Source: Acinetobacter sp. WC-141
Lineage (GTDB): Bacteria > Pseudomonadota > Gammaproteobacteria > Pseudomonadales > Moraxellaceae
NCBI RefSeq assembly: GCF_000313935.1
Contig: NZ_AMSS01000047.1
Span: 1-44,173 of the forward strand
Reading direction: 5' to 3'
DNA length: 44,173 nt
Of this stretch, positions 9,200 to 17,395 are shown one piece after another. Under the pieces are notes generated by a model, which searched no databases, was not told where the DNA came from, and saw only the letters and a list, made by a program, of their open reading frames with translations. Made by a program: the position numbers and the translations under genes. Positions within the stretch are counted from its first letter, which is position 1, and every line of letters begins with the position of its first letter.

Positions 9200-9223
9200 C
9201 AGTCTTATTCAAATAAAAAAAGC

Positions 9224-9511
9224 TTAAGCAAACTTTGCTAGAACTTCTAAAAATGGTGCTGATTGACGCGGAAATTTGGCAATCACATCATGAATGCGTT
9301 GGCCTTCAGGGTCTTTGGCATTAATATCGCGTCCATCCGCAATAAATTGAGTCAAAAGACGTTCATAGTCTGCTGGACGCATATGTTTGAATGCATGGTA
9401 GAGCACATGAAAATCTGCGTTCACACCCGCTGGCGGAAGTTGGTTGAGGTAGGCAAAAACACGCTCATCGGACCATTCTTCATTGAAAGTTGCTGGCTGT
9501 GATAATGCCAT
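9224..9511 (-). CDS. PA4642-family small protein of unknown function
   Basis: 95 residues, resembling the small PA4642 family found in pseudomonads and Acinetobacter. Recognisable parts are EEWSDERVFAYLNQLPP near the N-terminus, the central HVLYHAFKHMRPADYERLLTQFI, and GRDINAKDPEGQRIHDVIA. No membrane segment, signal or metal motif is seen, so it is probably cytosolic. It lies downstream of minE but behind the minCDE terminator, so it would be expressed from its own promoter or by read-through. A ribosome site AGGAG lies upstream of the start. Function is unknown, and the family name is from memory of the sequence pattern. Confidence 0.75.
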   Translation of the reverse strand: MALSQPATFNEEWSDERVFAYLNQLPPAGVNADFHVLYHAFKHMRPADYERLLTQFIADGRDINAKDPEGQRIHDVIAKFPRQSAPFLEVLAKFA

Positions 9512-9527
9512 GACAATCTCCTCAGTT

Positions 9528-9563
9528 TTAAAAAAGGCAAAATAACTTGCGTTATTTTGCCTT
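9528..9563 (-). terminator. Intrinsic terminator of the minCDE operon
   Basis: Perfect 12-bp stem AAGGCAAAATAA / TTATTTTGCCTT with loop CGCAAG. A T-run follows on the minus strand, 33 bases past the minE stop. Confidence 0.88.
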
Positions 9564-9595
9564 GATTCTGTTTTATTGAATAGTCAGAAATAGAA

Positions 9596-9868
9596 TTATC
9601 GTTCTTCAGGTAAATTGATATTCATTTCTAACATTTCGATATTTGCTTCAGAACGAACCTGCATTTGGATATGCTGTTCGCCTACACCGCTAACATAACG
9701 ACTGACCACTTGCATGATTTCTTTCTTCATCTGATCAATCTTGTCTTGGCTTAAACGGCGGCCTAAACCTTGTTCAGAAGCAACAATAACTTTCAAACGA
9801 TCTTTGGCAGTTTGAGCACTTGATGGCTTTTCTTCACTGCTAAATAATTTACTCCAGAATCCTGCCAT
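9596..9868 (-). CDS. minE: Cell division topological specificity factor MinE
   Basis: 90 residues, the normal MinE length. MinE stimulates the MinD ATPase, drives pole-to-pole oscillation and keeps MinCD inhibition away from midcell. The N-terminus (MAGFWSKLFSS) is the amphipathic membrane-targeting helix. The anti-MinCD region follows (AKDRLKVIVASEQGLGRR, about residues 21-38). The C-terminal part (VSRYVSGVGEQHIQMQVRSE) is the topological specificity domain. Its ATG lies two bases after the minD stop, with a GGAG ribosome site inside the end of minD, so translation is likely coupled. Last gene of minC-minD-minE, with a terminator behind it. Confidence 0.97.
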   Translation of the reverse strand: MAGFWSKLFSSEEKPSSAQTAKDRLKVIVASEQGLGRRLSQDKIDQMKKEIMQVVSRYVSGVGEQHIQMQVRSEANIEMLEMNINLPEER

Positions 9869-9870
9869 AA

Positions 9871-10683
9871 CTACGCTCCAAATAGTCGTGCTAACCAGCC
9901 TTTAGGTTGAGCTGTGATGTGTCTATAAGGACGGTCTTCACCAAGAAAGCGAGCAACCAAATCATCATAACCCTGTCCAGCTTTAGTTTCTGAATACAGA
10001 ATTACTGGCTTACCCTCGTTTGATGCTTGTAATACACTTGGACATTCTGGAATAACACCTAATGTCGGTACGCGTAAAATATCTTTAGAAATATCATCAA
10101 TGGTCAGCATTTCCTGACGGTCTGCACGTTCAGGGTTAAAGCGTGTAATACATAAATGTTTACGTATACGTCCTTCGTTTTGTTCAACCTTTTTGGTTTT
10201 GCTATCTAACATACCAATAATGCGGTCAGAGTCACGTACTGAAGAGATTTCAGGGTTTGTTACAATGATGGCTTCATCTGCATGATACATGGCTAAAATC
10301 GCACCACGCTCAATACCCGCAGGTGAGTCACAAATAATATAATCAAATTCTTGAGATAGCTCATCAATAACACGAGCAACACCATCGTCGCTCAACGCAT
10401 CTTTATCACGTGTTTGTGAAGCCGGTAAAATATAAAGGTTTTCGATATCTTTATCGCGAATAAGGGCTTGTTGCAGACGTGCTTCGTTGTTAATAACATT
10501 GACAAAATCATAAACAACACGACGCTCACAACCCATAATCAAATCAAGGTTACGTAAGCCTACATCAAAATCAATAACAACAGTTTTATGACCACGAAGG
10601 GCTAAACCTGTTGCAAAAGATGCGCTCGTTGTAGTTTTACCTACACCACCTTTGCCTGATGTTACGACAACAATTTTGGCCAC
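9871..10683 (-). CDS. minD: Septum site-determining ATPase MinD (GTG start)
   Basis: 270 residues from a GTG start, identical in length to E. coli MinD. An upstream in-frame ATG at 10707 would add eight residues, but AGGAG lies eight bases before the GTG and family MinD proteins begin as M-A-[KR]-I. MinD is a ParA/MinD-type ATPase that recruits MinC to the membrane. Seen: deviant Walker A GKGGVGKTT at residues 10-18, IDFDVGLRNLDLIMGCERRVVYDF, the switch DSPAGIE, and a C-terminal amphipathic membrane helix GWLARLFGA. Middle gene of the min operon. Confidence 0.96.
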   Translation of the reverse strand: MAKIVVVTSGKGGVGKTTTSASFATGLALRGHKTVVIDFDVGLRNLDLIMGCERRVVYDFVNVINNEARLQQALIRDKDIENLYILPASQTRDKDALSDDGVARVIDELSQEFDYIICDSPAGIERGAILAMYHADEAIIVTNPEISSVRDSDRIIGMLDSKTKKVEQNEGRIRKHLCITRFNPERADRQEMLTIDDISKDILRVPTLGVIPECPSVLQASNEGKPVILYSETKAGQGYDDLVARFLGEDRPYRHITAQPKGWLARLFGA

Positions 10684-10749
10684 CGAATCCACTCCTATTA
10701 TGGTCATACACCCTTAAAAGGGCTGTTTTTTGGTGATTTGCTTAATAAA

Positions 10750-11478
10750 TTAAAGTTCAATCGCTTCAAATTCAAGCTCTTGCTTTTCATTTAAATAAAT
10801 ATGTACTGGTTTTTTTACCACATGTTTAGGGATATCATCTGCGACACAATACGTTCCGGCAATGGAAACGAGCTCAGCCTCTAAAGATTGGCAAAAAATG
10901 CGTGCAGCTGCGTGCCCGCCCGCACCAGCAATGACTCTACCACGAACTGTGCCATAAATATGTATATTTCCTGATGCAATCACTTCAGAACCACTATTCA
11001 TGCCAGCTTTTAAAATAATATCGCCGTTATCTTGTACAAGGGATTGGCCTGTACGCAAAATTTCATCATGATAAGAGGTAATATGAGCAATCGCTATCTT
11101 GTTTAGTGGTTTTTTTGTTTCTGCTGAAGACGAGGCAGGAGCGGTAGCTGGTTTTTCTACAATCGCCACTTGTTCTGTGGTGGCTTTAATACGCTGTAAT
11201 GGCTGATCTGCCGGTAAAACAGGGAATTGAATAGCGCGAGCTTCATCTCCTAAAATACCATCGATTACCGCCATAGGTTGTAGACCTAAGCTCACCAGAA
11301 GCTGAATTAATGCAATTAATTCCTGCTCAACTGTACTGTCAATAATCACTAAAGTTCCTTGATAGGAACCTTCATTTAATATATTTGATAATTGCTGGCG
11401 GATCACATCATGATCATTGGTATCGAAGGTTATCCTGCTAAAGTTAACCATTCTGCCGGTAATCCGTATATCAGCCAT
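10750..11478 (-). CDS. minC: Septum site-determining protein MinC
   Basis: 242 residues, the normal length. MinC blocks FtsZ polymerisation away from midcell. The N-terminal FtsZ-inhibiting domain covers about residues 1-105. A short Ala/Ser/Pro/Lys linker ([16 protein letters not shown]) follows. The C-terminal beta-helix, which binds MinD, carries the expected Gly-rich turns [19 protein letters not shown] and [29 protein letters not shown] ribosome site lies just before the ATG. First gene of minCDE; minD follows after 66 bases. Confidence 0.96.
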   Translation of the reverse strand: MADIRITGRMVNFSRITFDTNDHDVIRQQLSNILNEGSYQGTLVIIDSTVEQELIALIQLLVSLGLQPMAVIDGILGDEARAIQFPVLPADQPLQRIKATTEQVAIVEKPATAPASSSAETKKPLNKIAIAHITSYHDEILRTGQSLVQDNGDIILKAGMNSGSEVIASGNIHIYGTVRGRVIAGAGGHAAARIFCQSLEAELVSIAGTYCVADDIPKHVVKKPVHIYLNEKQELEFEAIEL

Positions 11479-11524
11479 AAGTCTTCCTTCAAGGCGTTAA
11501 ACGAGCTGTAATAGCGTTAAGTTT

Positions 11525-11552
11525 ATTGTAAATAGGGCAAATGCTAGAACAA
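11525..11552 (-). promoter_or_regulatory. Candidate minCDE promoter (TTGTTC-N16-TACAAT)
   Basis: On the minus strand TTGTTC (11552-11547) and TACAAT (11530-11525) stand 16 bases apart and 46 bases before the minC start. A reasonable sigma-70 match, found by eye only. Confidence 0.4.
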
Positions 11553-11598
11553 TTTGTGCCAATTCTCTAGCGAGATTCATAAAAAATTAAGTAAATGC

Positions 11599-12645
11599 TT
11601 ATTCTTTGATTCGATCATGCTCCGCAAGCGTTTGTTGCCATTGTTTGACCTTGACTTGTTTTCGCACAGACTCGAGTGTCTCGAACACGACAGATTCAAC
11701 TAATTGCTCAAGCTGACGATTATTAATATTTATTTCACTCACTTTTTGAGAAATTAATTGATAAGTCGGATTTGGGTGAGTTGATGAGTTCTCAATGAGA
11801 GGCTCAATTAAACCTGCACTAATATTTTCACCTAACCTTTGGCCAATACTTTGAATTTGTTGCTCAATGCGACCGCCGACTAAAGGTATTAAGCGTAATA
11901 ACTGAGTTAATTCAGGTGTATCCACTATGGCCTGATCTACAATTTTCCCAACGCCTTTTGTAATTGCTGGCTTTTGTTCTTTTAAAGCTGTCGCTAAAGA
12001 CTCTTGTAATAATGCTGTTAGGGTGACAGTAAACTGCTCACGATGATGATTAACCAAGTCGTGAATAATCTGTTTATGACTAGAACTGGTTTGAAGTTCA
12101 TATCTAATGCCATCAATCACGGTAATAACAACACGATCAGACAACTCTTCCATCACGACGCGATAATAAAATAATCCCGTCTTTCGCCAGCTTTCAGGAA
12201 CAACTTTATATCCCATTTCATGTAAGCGATAAGCAATAATTCCTGCTCGAAATAAACGTAAAAAACGAAGCTGTGGAATAATGGCTAAAATTTCATACCA
12301 GTGAATAAAAGGAAAAAAGAACCAACGTTTATGATGTTTATTGATGATTGCAATGCCCCAACGAACTAGCAGCTCAACAATTAAAAAACCAATAAACCAT
12401 GCTTCTGATGTGATCACCCACGGATGTAATGAATTACGATAAAAGCTCAGTATTTGGGACAAATGAATGTGTTCAAAGAACCATGCCCCAATACTGCTCA
12501 TTAAAAAGAAATTTGTAGCAAGACAGAATAGGTTAAAAATAATAATAAACACCATAAAGATGTCATAGATCAAAAACAGCCTAAACGAAAGACTGTTTGG
12601 ATCTACATGATGATATTTCGTTTTTTTCCCAGGGCTGTTTTGCAT
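11599..12645 (-). CDS. Membrane protein with an ion-channel-like voltage-sensor segment
   Basis: 348 residues, not a protein I can name. About four hydrophobic segments lie in the first 160 residues. The last is followed by YEILAIIPQLRFLRLFRAG, with Arg at regular intervals, which looks like the S3-S4 region of voltage-gated-channel-type proteins. No pore-loop selectivity filter (such as TVGYGD) is present, so it is not an obvious channel. The C-terminal 180 residues are soluble, helical and Glu/Gln-rich (EELSDRVVITVIDG, then repeated amphipathic helices such as LTALLQESLATALKEQ). It starts 17 bases after the acyltransferase gene at 12663, so the two are probably co-transcribed, suggesting a role in or at the membrane. 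Confidence 0.7.
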   Translation of the reverse strand: MQNSPGKKTKYHHVDPNSLSFRLFLIYDIFMVFIIIFNLFCLATNFFLMSSIGAWFFEHIHLSQILSFYRNSLHPWVITSEAWFIGFLIVELLVRWGIAIINKHHKRWFFFPFIHWYEILAIIPQLRFLRLFRAGIIAYRLHEMGYKVVPESWRKTGLFYYRVVMEELSDRVVITVIDGIRYELQTSSSHKQIIHDLVNHHREQFTVTLTALLQESLATALKEQKPAITKGVGKIVDQAIVDTPELTQLLRLIPLVGGRIEQQIQSIGQRLGENISAGLIEPLIENSSTHPNPTYQLISQKVSEININNRQLEQLVESVVFETLESVRKQVKVKQWQQTLAEHDRIKE

Positions 12646-12662
12646 AATAACGGATGCTTTTC

Positions 12663-13589
12663 TTAAATATTCTTAGAGGTATATTGAGATTTCATTTGCT
12701 CAATAAGTTGGTCTTTGTCAGTCCAAATTTCATGAACCCATTGTTGGAAACGTTCACGGTAAACCGCGTCATCTTCATAGTTTCCGCCAAGAACCCAATC
12801 TGGAATTTCAATTTTACGTAAATTTACCGCAATGTTTGAAACATCACCTAGCCAGAAATCACTATAGCCCGGTACGCCATCAGGGTAGACAATCGTCATA
12901 TCAACCAAGGCATCAATTTTGTCGCCCAAAATATTCAAGGCAAGCGCTAAACCACCTGCTTTAGGTTTAAGCAAATGTTTATAGGGTGATTTTTGCTGAT
13001 CATGTTTTTCTTGAGTAAAACGAGTACCTTCTAAATAATTCAATAATGTAAAGGGCTGGCTTAAAAGCTGCTCGCAGGCTTTACGTGCTTCCATCATGTC
13101 ACGGTCTTTAAGTTCAGGATTTTTTGCAACCTGTTCTTTGGTGTGACGCTTCATCATCGGGAAGCCTAAAATTTTAAATGCTTGTCCAACGAACGGAATA
13201 AAGATCAGTTCCCACTTGGTAAAAAAGCGGGTGAGTGGCATACGGGTTAATCCAAAATATTGATTCACCGTTGTATCGACCCAACTTTGATGGTTACATG
13301 TCATGAGATAACGACCTTGCATATTCAGGTCAAGTCCCTCATCAATCGTAATATCCCATTTTAGATTTGGTAGAACATGGTCAATTAACCAATTATTTAC
13401 CCCTAACCAGCTATTTGTAATTTGAATATTGGTTTCATCTATTTTGGATGATTTTTTTAAAAGCTTGGTCAGACCTAGTGCAAGAACAGGTGGACCATGA
13501 AAAAATGTACTTCCTGTAATGACTGTACCTACAGTGAGTCCACGTGTAATTTTTTTTAGCGCAGATTGCTTATTGGGTGCAGTTGACAT
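12663..13589 (-). CDS. PlsC-type lysophospholipid acyltransferase (YihG-like)
   Basis: 308 residues. Glycerophosphate/lysophospholipid acyltransferase of the PlsC superfamily, probably the YihG-like branch, which adds an acyl chain to lysophosphatidic acid or another lysolipid at the inner membrane. The catalytic motif NHQSWVD (His100, Asp105) is present, followed by the substrate-binding motif NYLEGTRF near residue 190. A hydrophobic stretch at about residues 15-40 is a likely membrane anchor. The length and the KRHTKEQVAKNPELKDRD segment fit the YihG group better than the shorter PlsC (about 245 residues). First gene of a two-gene operon with 11599-12645, divergent from the OmpA-like lipoprotein gene. 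The exact lipid substrate is not readable. Confidence 0.87.
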   Translation of the reverse strand: MSTAPNKQSALKKITRGLTVGTVITGSTFFHGPPVLALGLTKLLKKSSKIDETNIQITNSWLGVNNWLIDHVLPNLKWDITIDEGLDLNMQGRYLMTCNHQSWVDTTVNQYFGLTRMPLTRFFTKWELIFIPFVGQAFKILGFPMMKRHTKEQVAKNPELKDRDMMEARKACEQLLSQPFTLLNYLEGTRFTQEKHDQQKSPYKHLLKPKAGGLALALNILGDKIDALVDMTIVYPDGVPGYSDFWLGDVSNIAVNLRKIEIPDWVLGGNYEDDAVYRERFQQWVHEIWTDKDQLIEQMKSQYTSKNI

Positions 13590-13835
13590 ATGAATGACCC
13601 CGAATGTCTAAAATCCATAGAAAAGTTGTTCAACTATAACTGTCATAATATGAAATACAACGATATCTTAGACAACAATGAAGAAATTGTGATGAGGTAG
13701 CATCTTAAAGTGCATCAAAATATTACAAAAAAGTAACTAAACTGTTTATTATTAACAAAATATCAATGTTTTATACTTCCTTTTTGTTTCATTATTCATT
13801 CAGACAACAAAACACACAAAGTGAGGAGGCATGCA

Positions 13836-14489
13836 ATGCGTGCATTAGTTATTTCAACAGTGGTAGGGGCAGCAGTAGTACTTTCTGGTTGTCAAACAAC
13901 TGGTAATAATCTTGGTGGCGTTGAATACGATAAAACTGCATTAGGTACTTTAATTGGCGCAGCAGCTGGTTATGGTATTTCTAAATCAAATGCAAACTCT
14001 AGTCGTCAAAACAACCGTGCTGCGGCTATTGGTGCAGTTCTTGGTGCCGCTGGTGGTGTATACCTTGACCAGAAAGAGAAAAAATTACGTCAACAAATGG
14101 CGGGTACTGGTGTAGACGTTGGCCGTAACCCAGATGGTTCTGTTCAATTGATTATGCCGGGTAGCATTACTTTTGATACAAACAAATCAAATATCAAGCC
14201 AAACTTCTACGCTACTTTAAACAAAGTTGCTCAAACTTTGGCTGAAGATAACAAGAGTGCAATTCTTGTAACAGGTTATACTGATAACACTGGTAATGAT
14301 TCAATTAACATTCCATTATCACAAGCACGCGCTCAATCAGTACGTAGTTATTTAGCAAGCCAAGGCGTATCTGCTAGCCGTATCGACGCGCAAGGTTATG
14401 GTTCATCTAACCCAATCGCAGATAACTCAACTGCATCTGGCCGTGAACAAAACCGTCGTGTAGAAATCAGCATTTATGCTAAACAATAA
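13836..14489 (+). CDS. OmpA-family outer-membrane lipoprotein (YiaD-like)
   Basis: 217 residues from the ATG at 13836, which has AGGAGG seven bases upstream; a GTG frame extension to 13821 would include the ribosome site itself and is rejected. A signal peptide ends in the lipobox LSGC (Cys19), so the mature protein is a lipoprotein. Next comes a glycine-zipper region (GTLIGAAAGYGISKS and AAAIGAVLGAAGGVYLDQ), then an OmpA C-terminal peptidoglycan-binding domain from about residue 105 (ITFDTNKSNIKPNF, GYTDNTG, LSQARAQSVRSYL, GREQNRRVEI). It would tether the outer membrane to peptidoglycan, as YiaD/Pal-type proteins do. Own terminator downstream. A TATACT at 13772-13777 is a possible -10. Confidence 0.92.
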   Translation: MRALVISTVVGAAVVLSGCQTTGNNLGGVEYDKTALGTLIGAAAGYGISKSNANSSRQNNRAAAIGAVLGAAGGVYLDQKEKKLRQQMAGTGVDVGRNPDGSVQLIMPGSITFDTNKSNIKPNFYATLNKVAQTLAEDNKSAILVTGYTDNTGNDSINIPLSQARAQSVRSYLASQGVSASRIDAQGYGSSNPIADNSTASGREQNRRVEISIYAKQ

Positions 14490-14507
14490 GATTTAAATTA
14501 TTGTATT

Positions 14508-14533
14508 AAAAACCACCTTCGGGTGGTTTTTTT
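14508..14533 (+). terminator. Intrinsic terminator of the OmpA-like lipoprotein gene
   Basis: Stem AAAACCACC / GGTGGTTTT with a TTCG tetraloop-type turn, then a T-run. Confidence 0.9.
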
Positions 14534-14681
14534 ATGACTGCGAATAATAAATAACCACGACAAACTGCGGCGCAGAATTTGCATTATTAGACATCATTTA
14601 TACATATCCGTAGATTTACTATTGGGATTCTAAAACAGAGATGACTATAATCATGCTCGAAAAATTAAGAGGTAATACACG

Positions 14682-16721
14682 ATGTCATCTGCCAGTCAAT
14701 TGAACAACAAGCAAGAAGAAGCCATGAAATATACTCAGGGCCCTTTATTGGTGCTTGCTGGTGCTGGTTCAGGTAAAACATCGGTAATTACTCGTAAAAT
14801 TGCCTATTTGGTGCAGCATTGCCGTATTCCGGCGCATCGTATAACCGCGATGACCTTCACAAACAAAGCTGCACGTGAAATGAAAGAGCGTGTGACCAAG
14901 CTTTTGTCACGTGAAGAATCAAAAGGCTTATCGGTTTCCACCTTCCATACTTTTGGTTTAAACCTTTTACGTTTAGAACTTAAAAATTTACCTTTAAAAG
15001 CTAATTTTTCGATTTTAGATGCAGATGACTGTAAACGTATTTTGATGGATCTGATGCATCGCGACAATTTGTCGGGTGCAGAAAGCAAAGAATTAATTGC
15101 TAAGGCAATGAAGAAAATTTCAGATTGGAAAAACGATCTGATTGTGCCGGAGCAAGCGCATTCAACCTGTGAAACACCTGAAGACGTACAGTTTGCACAT
15201 CTTTACCAACTTTATGAACGGAATTTACGTGCCTACAATGCGGTCGATTTTGATGACCTAATTGTTATGCCAACACGTTTACTGCAAGAAAATGCAGAAG
15301 TACGTGATAAATGGCAAAACCGTGTTCGCTATTTATTGGTCGATGAATATCAAGATACCAACACCGCTCAGTATATTTTGGTCAAACTTTTAGTTGGGGT
15401 AATGGGGCAGTTCACCGCGGTTGGTGATGATGACCAATCGATCTACGCATGGCGTGGTGCTAAGCCCGAAAATATGGCTTTGCTTAAACAGGATTTCCCT
15501 AATCTACATATCATTAAATTAGAACAAAATTACCGTTCGACCAGTCGTATTTTAAAAGCAGCGAACTGTGTGATTCAAAATAACCCACATATTTTTGACA
15601 AGAAATTGTGGAGTGATAAAGGACATGGTGAAGTCATCAGAATCATTACGTGTCGTAATGATGATGATGAAGCAGAACGCGTGGTGAAAGACTTACTTAC
15701 TCACAAGTTGATGAACGGTAAAAATTGGAAAGATTATGCAGTTTTATATCGGGGTAACTTTCAGGCGCGTGTATTAGAAACACAGCTTCGCCAAATGCAA
15801 ATTCCCTATAAACTCTCTGGCGGTACGTCGTTCTTCGCTCGTGCAGAAATTAAAGACGTAATGAGTTATTTACGACTCATTATTAACCCAGAAGATGATA
15901 GTGCTTTCTTGCGTATTATTAATACGCCTAAACGCGCAATTGGACCGGTTACTCTTGAGAAGTTAGGTTTATTTTCACAAGAAAATAATTTGTCTTTACT
16001 TGGTGCTTCTGCTGACCAGCGTCTAAGCATGGTACTTCCTAAAAAGGCGGAAACTCAGCTTCACGAGTTTGCTGACTTTATCGCGACATTTACTCGTGAA
16101 TTGTTGGAAGACGATGAACCTGTGCCTAAAGTTCGTCAAATGATGAACGAAGCTGGTTATATGGATTACGTTCGTGAACAGTCAGCCACACCTGCACAAG
16201 AGAAAAGTAAACTCGACAATATCGAAAACTTGTTTACGAGTATTCAAAACCTGATTAACCGTGCAGAAGATGTTGATGAAAAAAATATTGAAAGTGTCAT
16301 TCGAAAACTGGTTCTGCTTGATTTGTTAGAACAGCAACAGGAAGAAGAAGATACAGACAAAGTTAACTTACTTACTCTGCATGCGGCAAAAGGTTTGGAA
16401 TTCCCATATGTTTATATTATGGGACTCGAAGAAGAACTATTGCCTCATAAAAACTCGATTGCAGCAGAAACGATTGAGGAAGAGCGTCGTTTAATGTACG
16501 TGGGAATTACCCGTGCACGCCAAGGGTTAACGTTAACACTGGCAGAACAGCGTAAAAATGGCGGACAGATGAAACAAATGACGCCTAGCCGTTTCCTTGA
16601 TGAACTTCCGCAAGATGAGCTCGAGTGGTTAGGGCGTAAAAAGAAAATTGCGGCTAATGTTGACCCTAAAGAACAGGCTCAACAATATTTGGCAAATTTA
16701 AAAGCTTTATTAAAGCATTAA
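14682..16721 (+). CDS. rep: ATP-dependent DNA helicase Rep
   Basis: 679 residues, the length of E. coli Rep (673). Superfamily 1A 3'-5' helicase that helps replication forks pass protein blocks. Visible motifs in order: Q-motif LNNKQEEAM, Walker A GAGSGKTS near residues 28-35, MTFTNKAAREMKER, Walker B YLLVDEYQDTN near residue 220, motif III GDDDQSIYAWRGA, motif IV EQNYRSTSRIL, motif V TLHAAKGLEFPYVYIMGLEE and motif VI EERRLMYVGITRA. The shorter C-terminus without a UvrD-type Tudor extension fits Rep rather than UvrD or PcrA. AGAGGT stands nine bases before the ATG. dut follows 24 bases after the stop, probably in one transcript. Confidence 0.95.
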   Translation: MSSASQLNNKQEEAMKYTQGPLLVLAGAGSGKTSVITRKIAYLVQHCRIPAHRITAMTFTNKAAREMKERVTKLLSREESKGLSVSTFHTFGLNLLRLELKNLPLKANFSILDADDCKRILMDLMHRDNLSGAESKELIAKAMKKISDWKNDLIVPEQAHSTCETPEDVQFAHLYQLYERNLRAYNAVDFDDLIVMPTRLLQENAEVRDKWQNRVRYLLVDEYQDTNTAQYILVKLLVGVMGQFTAVGDDDQSIYAWRGAKPENMALLKQDFPNLHIIKLEQNYRSTSRILKAANCVIQNNPHIFDKKLWSDKGHGEVIRIITCRNDDDEAERVVKDLLTHKLMNGKNWKDYAVLYRGNFQARVLETQLRQMQIPYKLSGGTSFFARAEIKDVMSYLRLIINPEDDSAFLRIINTPKRAIGPVTLEKLGLFSQENNLSLLGASADQRLSMVLPKKAETQLHEFADFIATFTRELLEDDEPVPKVRQMMNEAGYMDYVREQSATPAQEKSKLDNIENLFTSIQNLINRAEDVDEKNIESVIRKLVLLDLLEQQQEEEDTDKVNLLTLHAAKGLEFPYVYIMGLEEELLPHKNSIAAETIEEERRLMYVGITRARQGLTLTLAEQRKNGGQMKQMTPSRFLDELPQDELEWLGRKKKIAANVDPKEQAQQYLANLKALLKH

Positions 16722-16745
16722 TTTTTTTAATTTTTAGGAAATCCC

Positions 16746-17198
16746 ATGAAAGTTCAAGTTAAATTGCTCGATCCGCGTTTAGGTAAAGAATGGCCTTTAC
16801 CTTCGTATGCAACAGCAGGTTCAGCTGGTTTAGATTTACGTGCCTGCGTAGATGAAGCAATTGATATTGAACCAGGACAAACTGTTTTAGTTAAAACAGG
16901 TATGGCAATTTATATTCATGATGTAAATTTTGCTGGTTTAATTTTACCGCGTTCAGGTTTAGGTCATAAACACGGTATTGTGCTGGGTAATTTAGTTGGT
17001 TTGATTGATTCGGATTATCAAGGTGAATTGATGGTTTCTGTTTGGAACCGTGGTCAAACGACATTCCGTTTAGAACCAGGTGAGCGCTTGGCTCAGTATG
17101 TACTAGTACCAGTAGTGCAGGCTGAATTTGAACAAGTAGAAGAATTTGAAGAAACTTTACGTGGCGCAGGTGGCTTTGGCCACACAGGTAAACAATAA
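16746..17198 (+). CDS. dut: Deoxyuridine 5'-triphosphate nucleotidohydrolase (dUTPase)
   Basis: 150 residues, typical of trimeric dUTPases. It splits dUTP into dUMP and pyrophosphate, keeping uracil out of DNA and feeding thymidylate synthesis. All five family motifs are visible: [41 protein letters not shown] (catalytic Asp), [11 protein letters not shown] and [10 protein letters not shown] at the C-terminus. AGGAA precedes the start by six bases. Downstream of rep and upstream of the phosphomannomutase and argB; the dut-algC-argB order is also known from Pseudomonas. A terminator follows. Confidence 0.97.
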   Translation: MKVQVKLLDPRLGKEWPLPSYATAGSAGLDLRACVDEAIDIEPGQTVLVKTGMAIYIHDVNFAGLILPRSGLGHKHGIVLGNLVGLIDSDYQGELMVSVWNRGQTTFRLEPGERLAQYVLVPVVQAEFEQVEEFEETLRGAGGFGHTGKQ

Positions 17199-17222
17199 GT
17201 TTTTTAAATATTAACGAAAATC

Positions 17223-17252
17223 AAACGCCTGTTGAACAGGCGTTTCTTTTTA
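17223..17252 (+). terminator. Intrinsic terminator of (rep-)dut
   Basis: Perfect 10-bp stem AAACGCCTGT / ACAGGCGTTT with a TGA loop, then CTTTTTAT. Confidence 0.88.
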
Positions 17253-17395
17253 TATCTTGAATGTTACAAAGGATTATATTACAACACGCTTTACTCATAT
17301 TCTTTTAACTTTTTTAGCAAACAAACCTTTCAAAAATTTTGAATAATCTATGTTTTTGCGATAGATCGAATTGATCTTTAAATAGAAGATACGCT

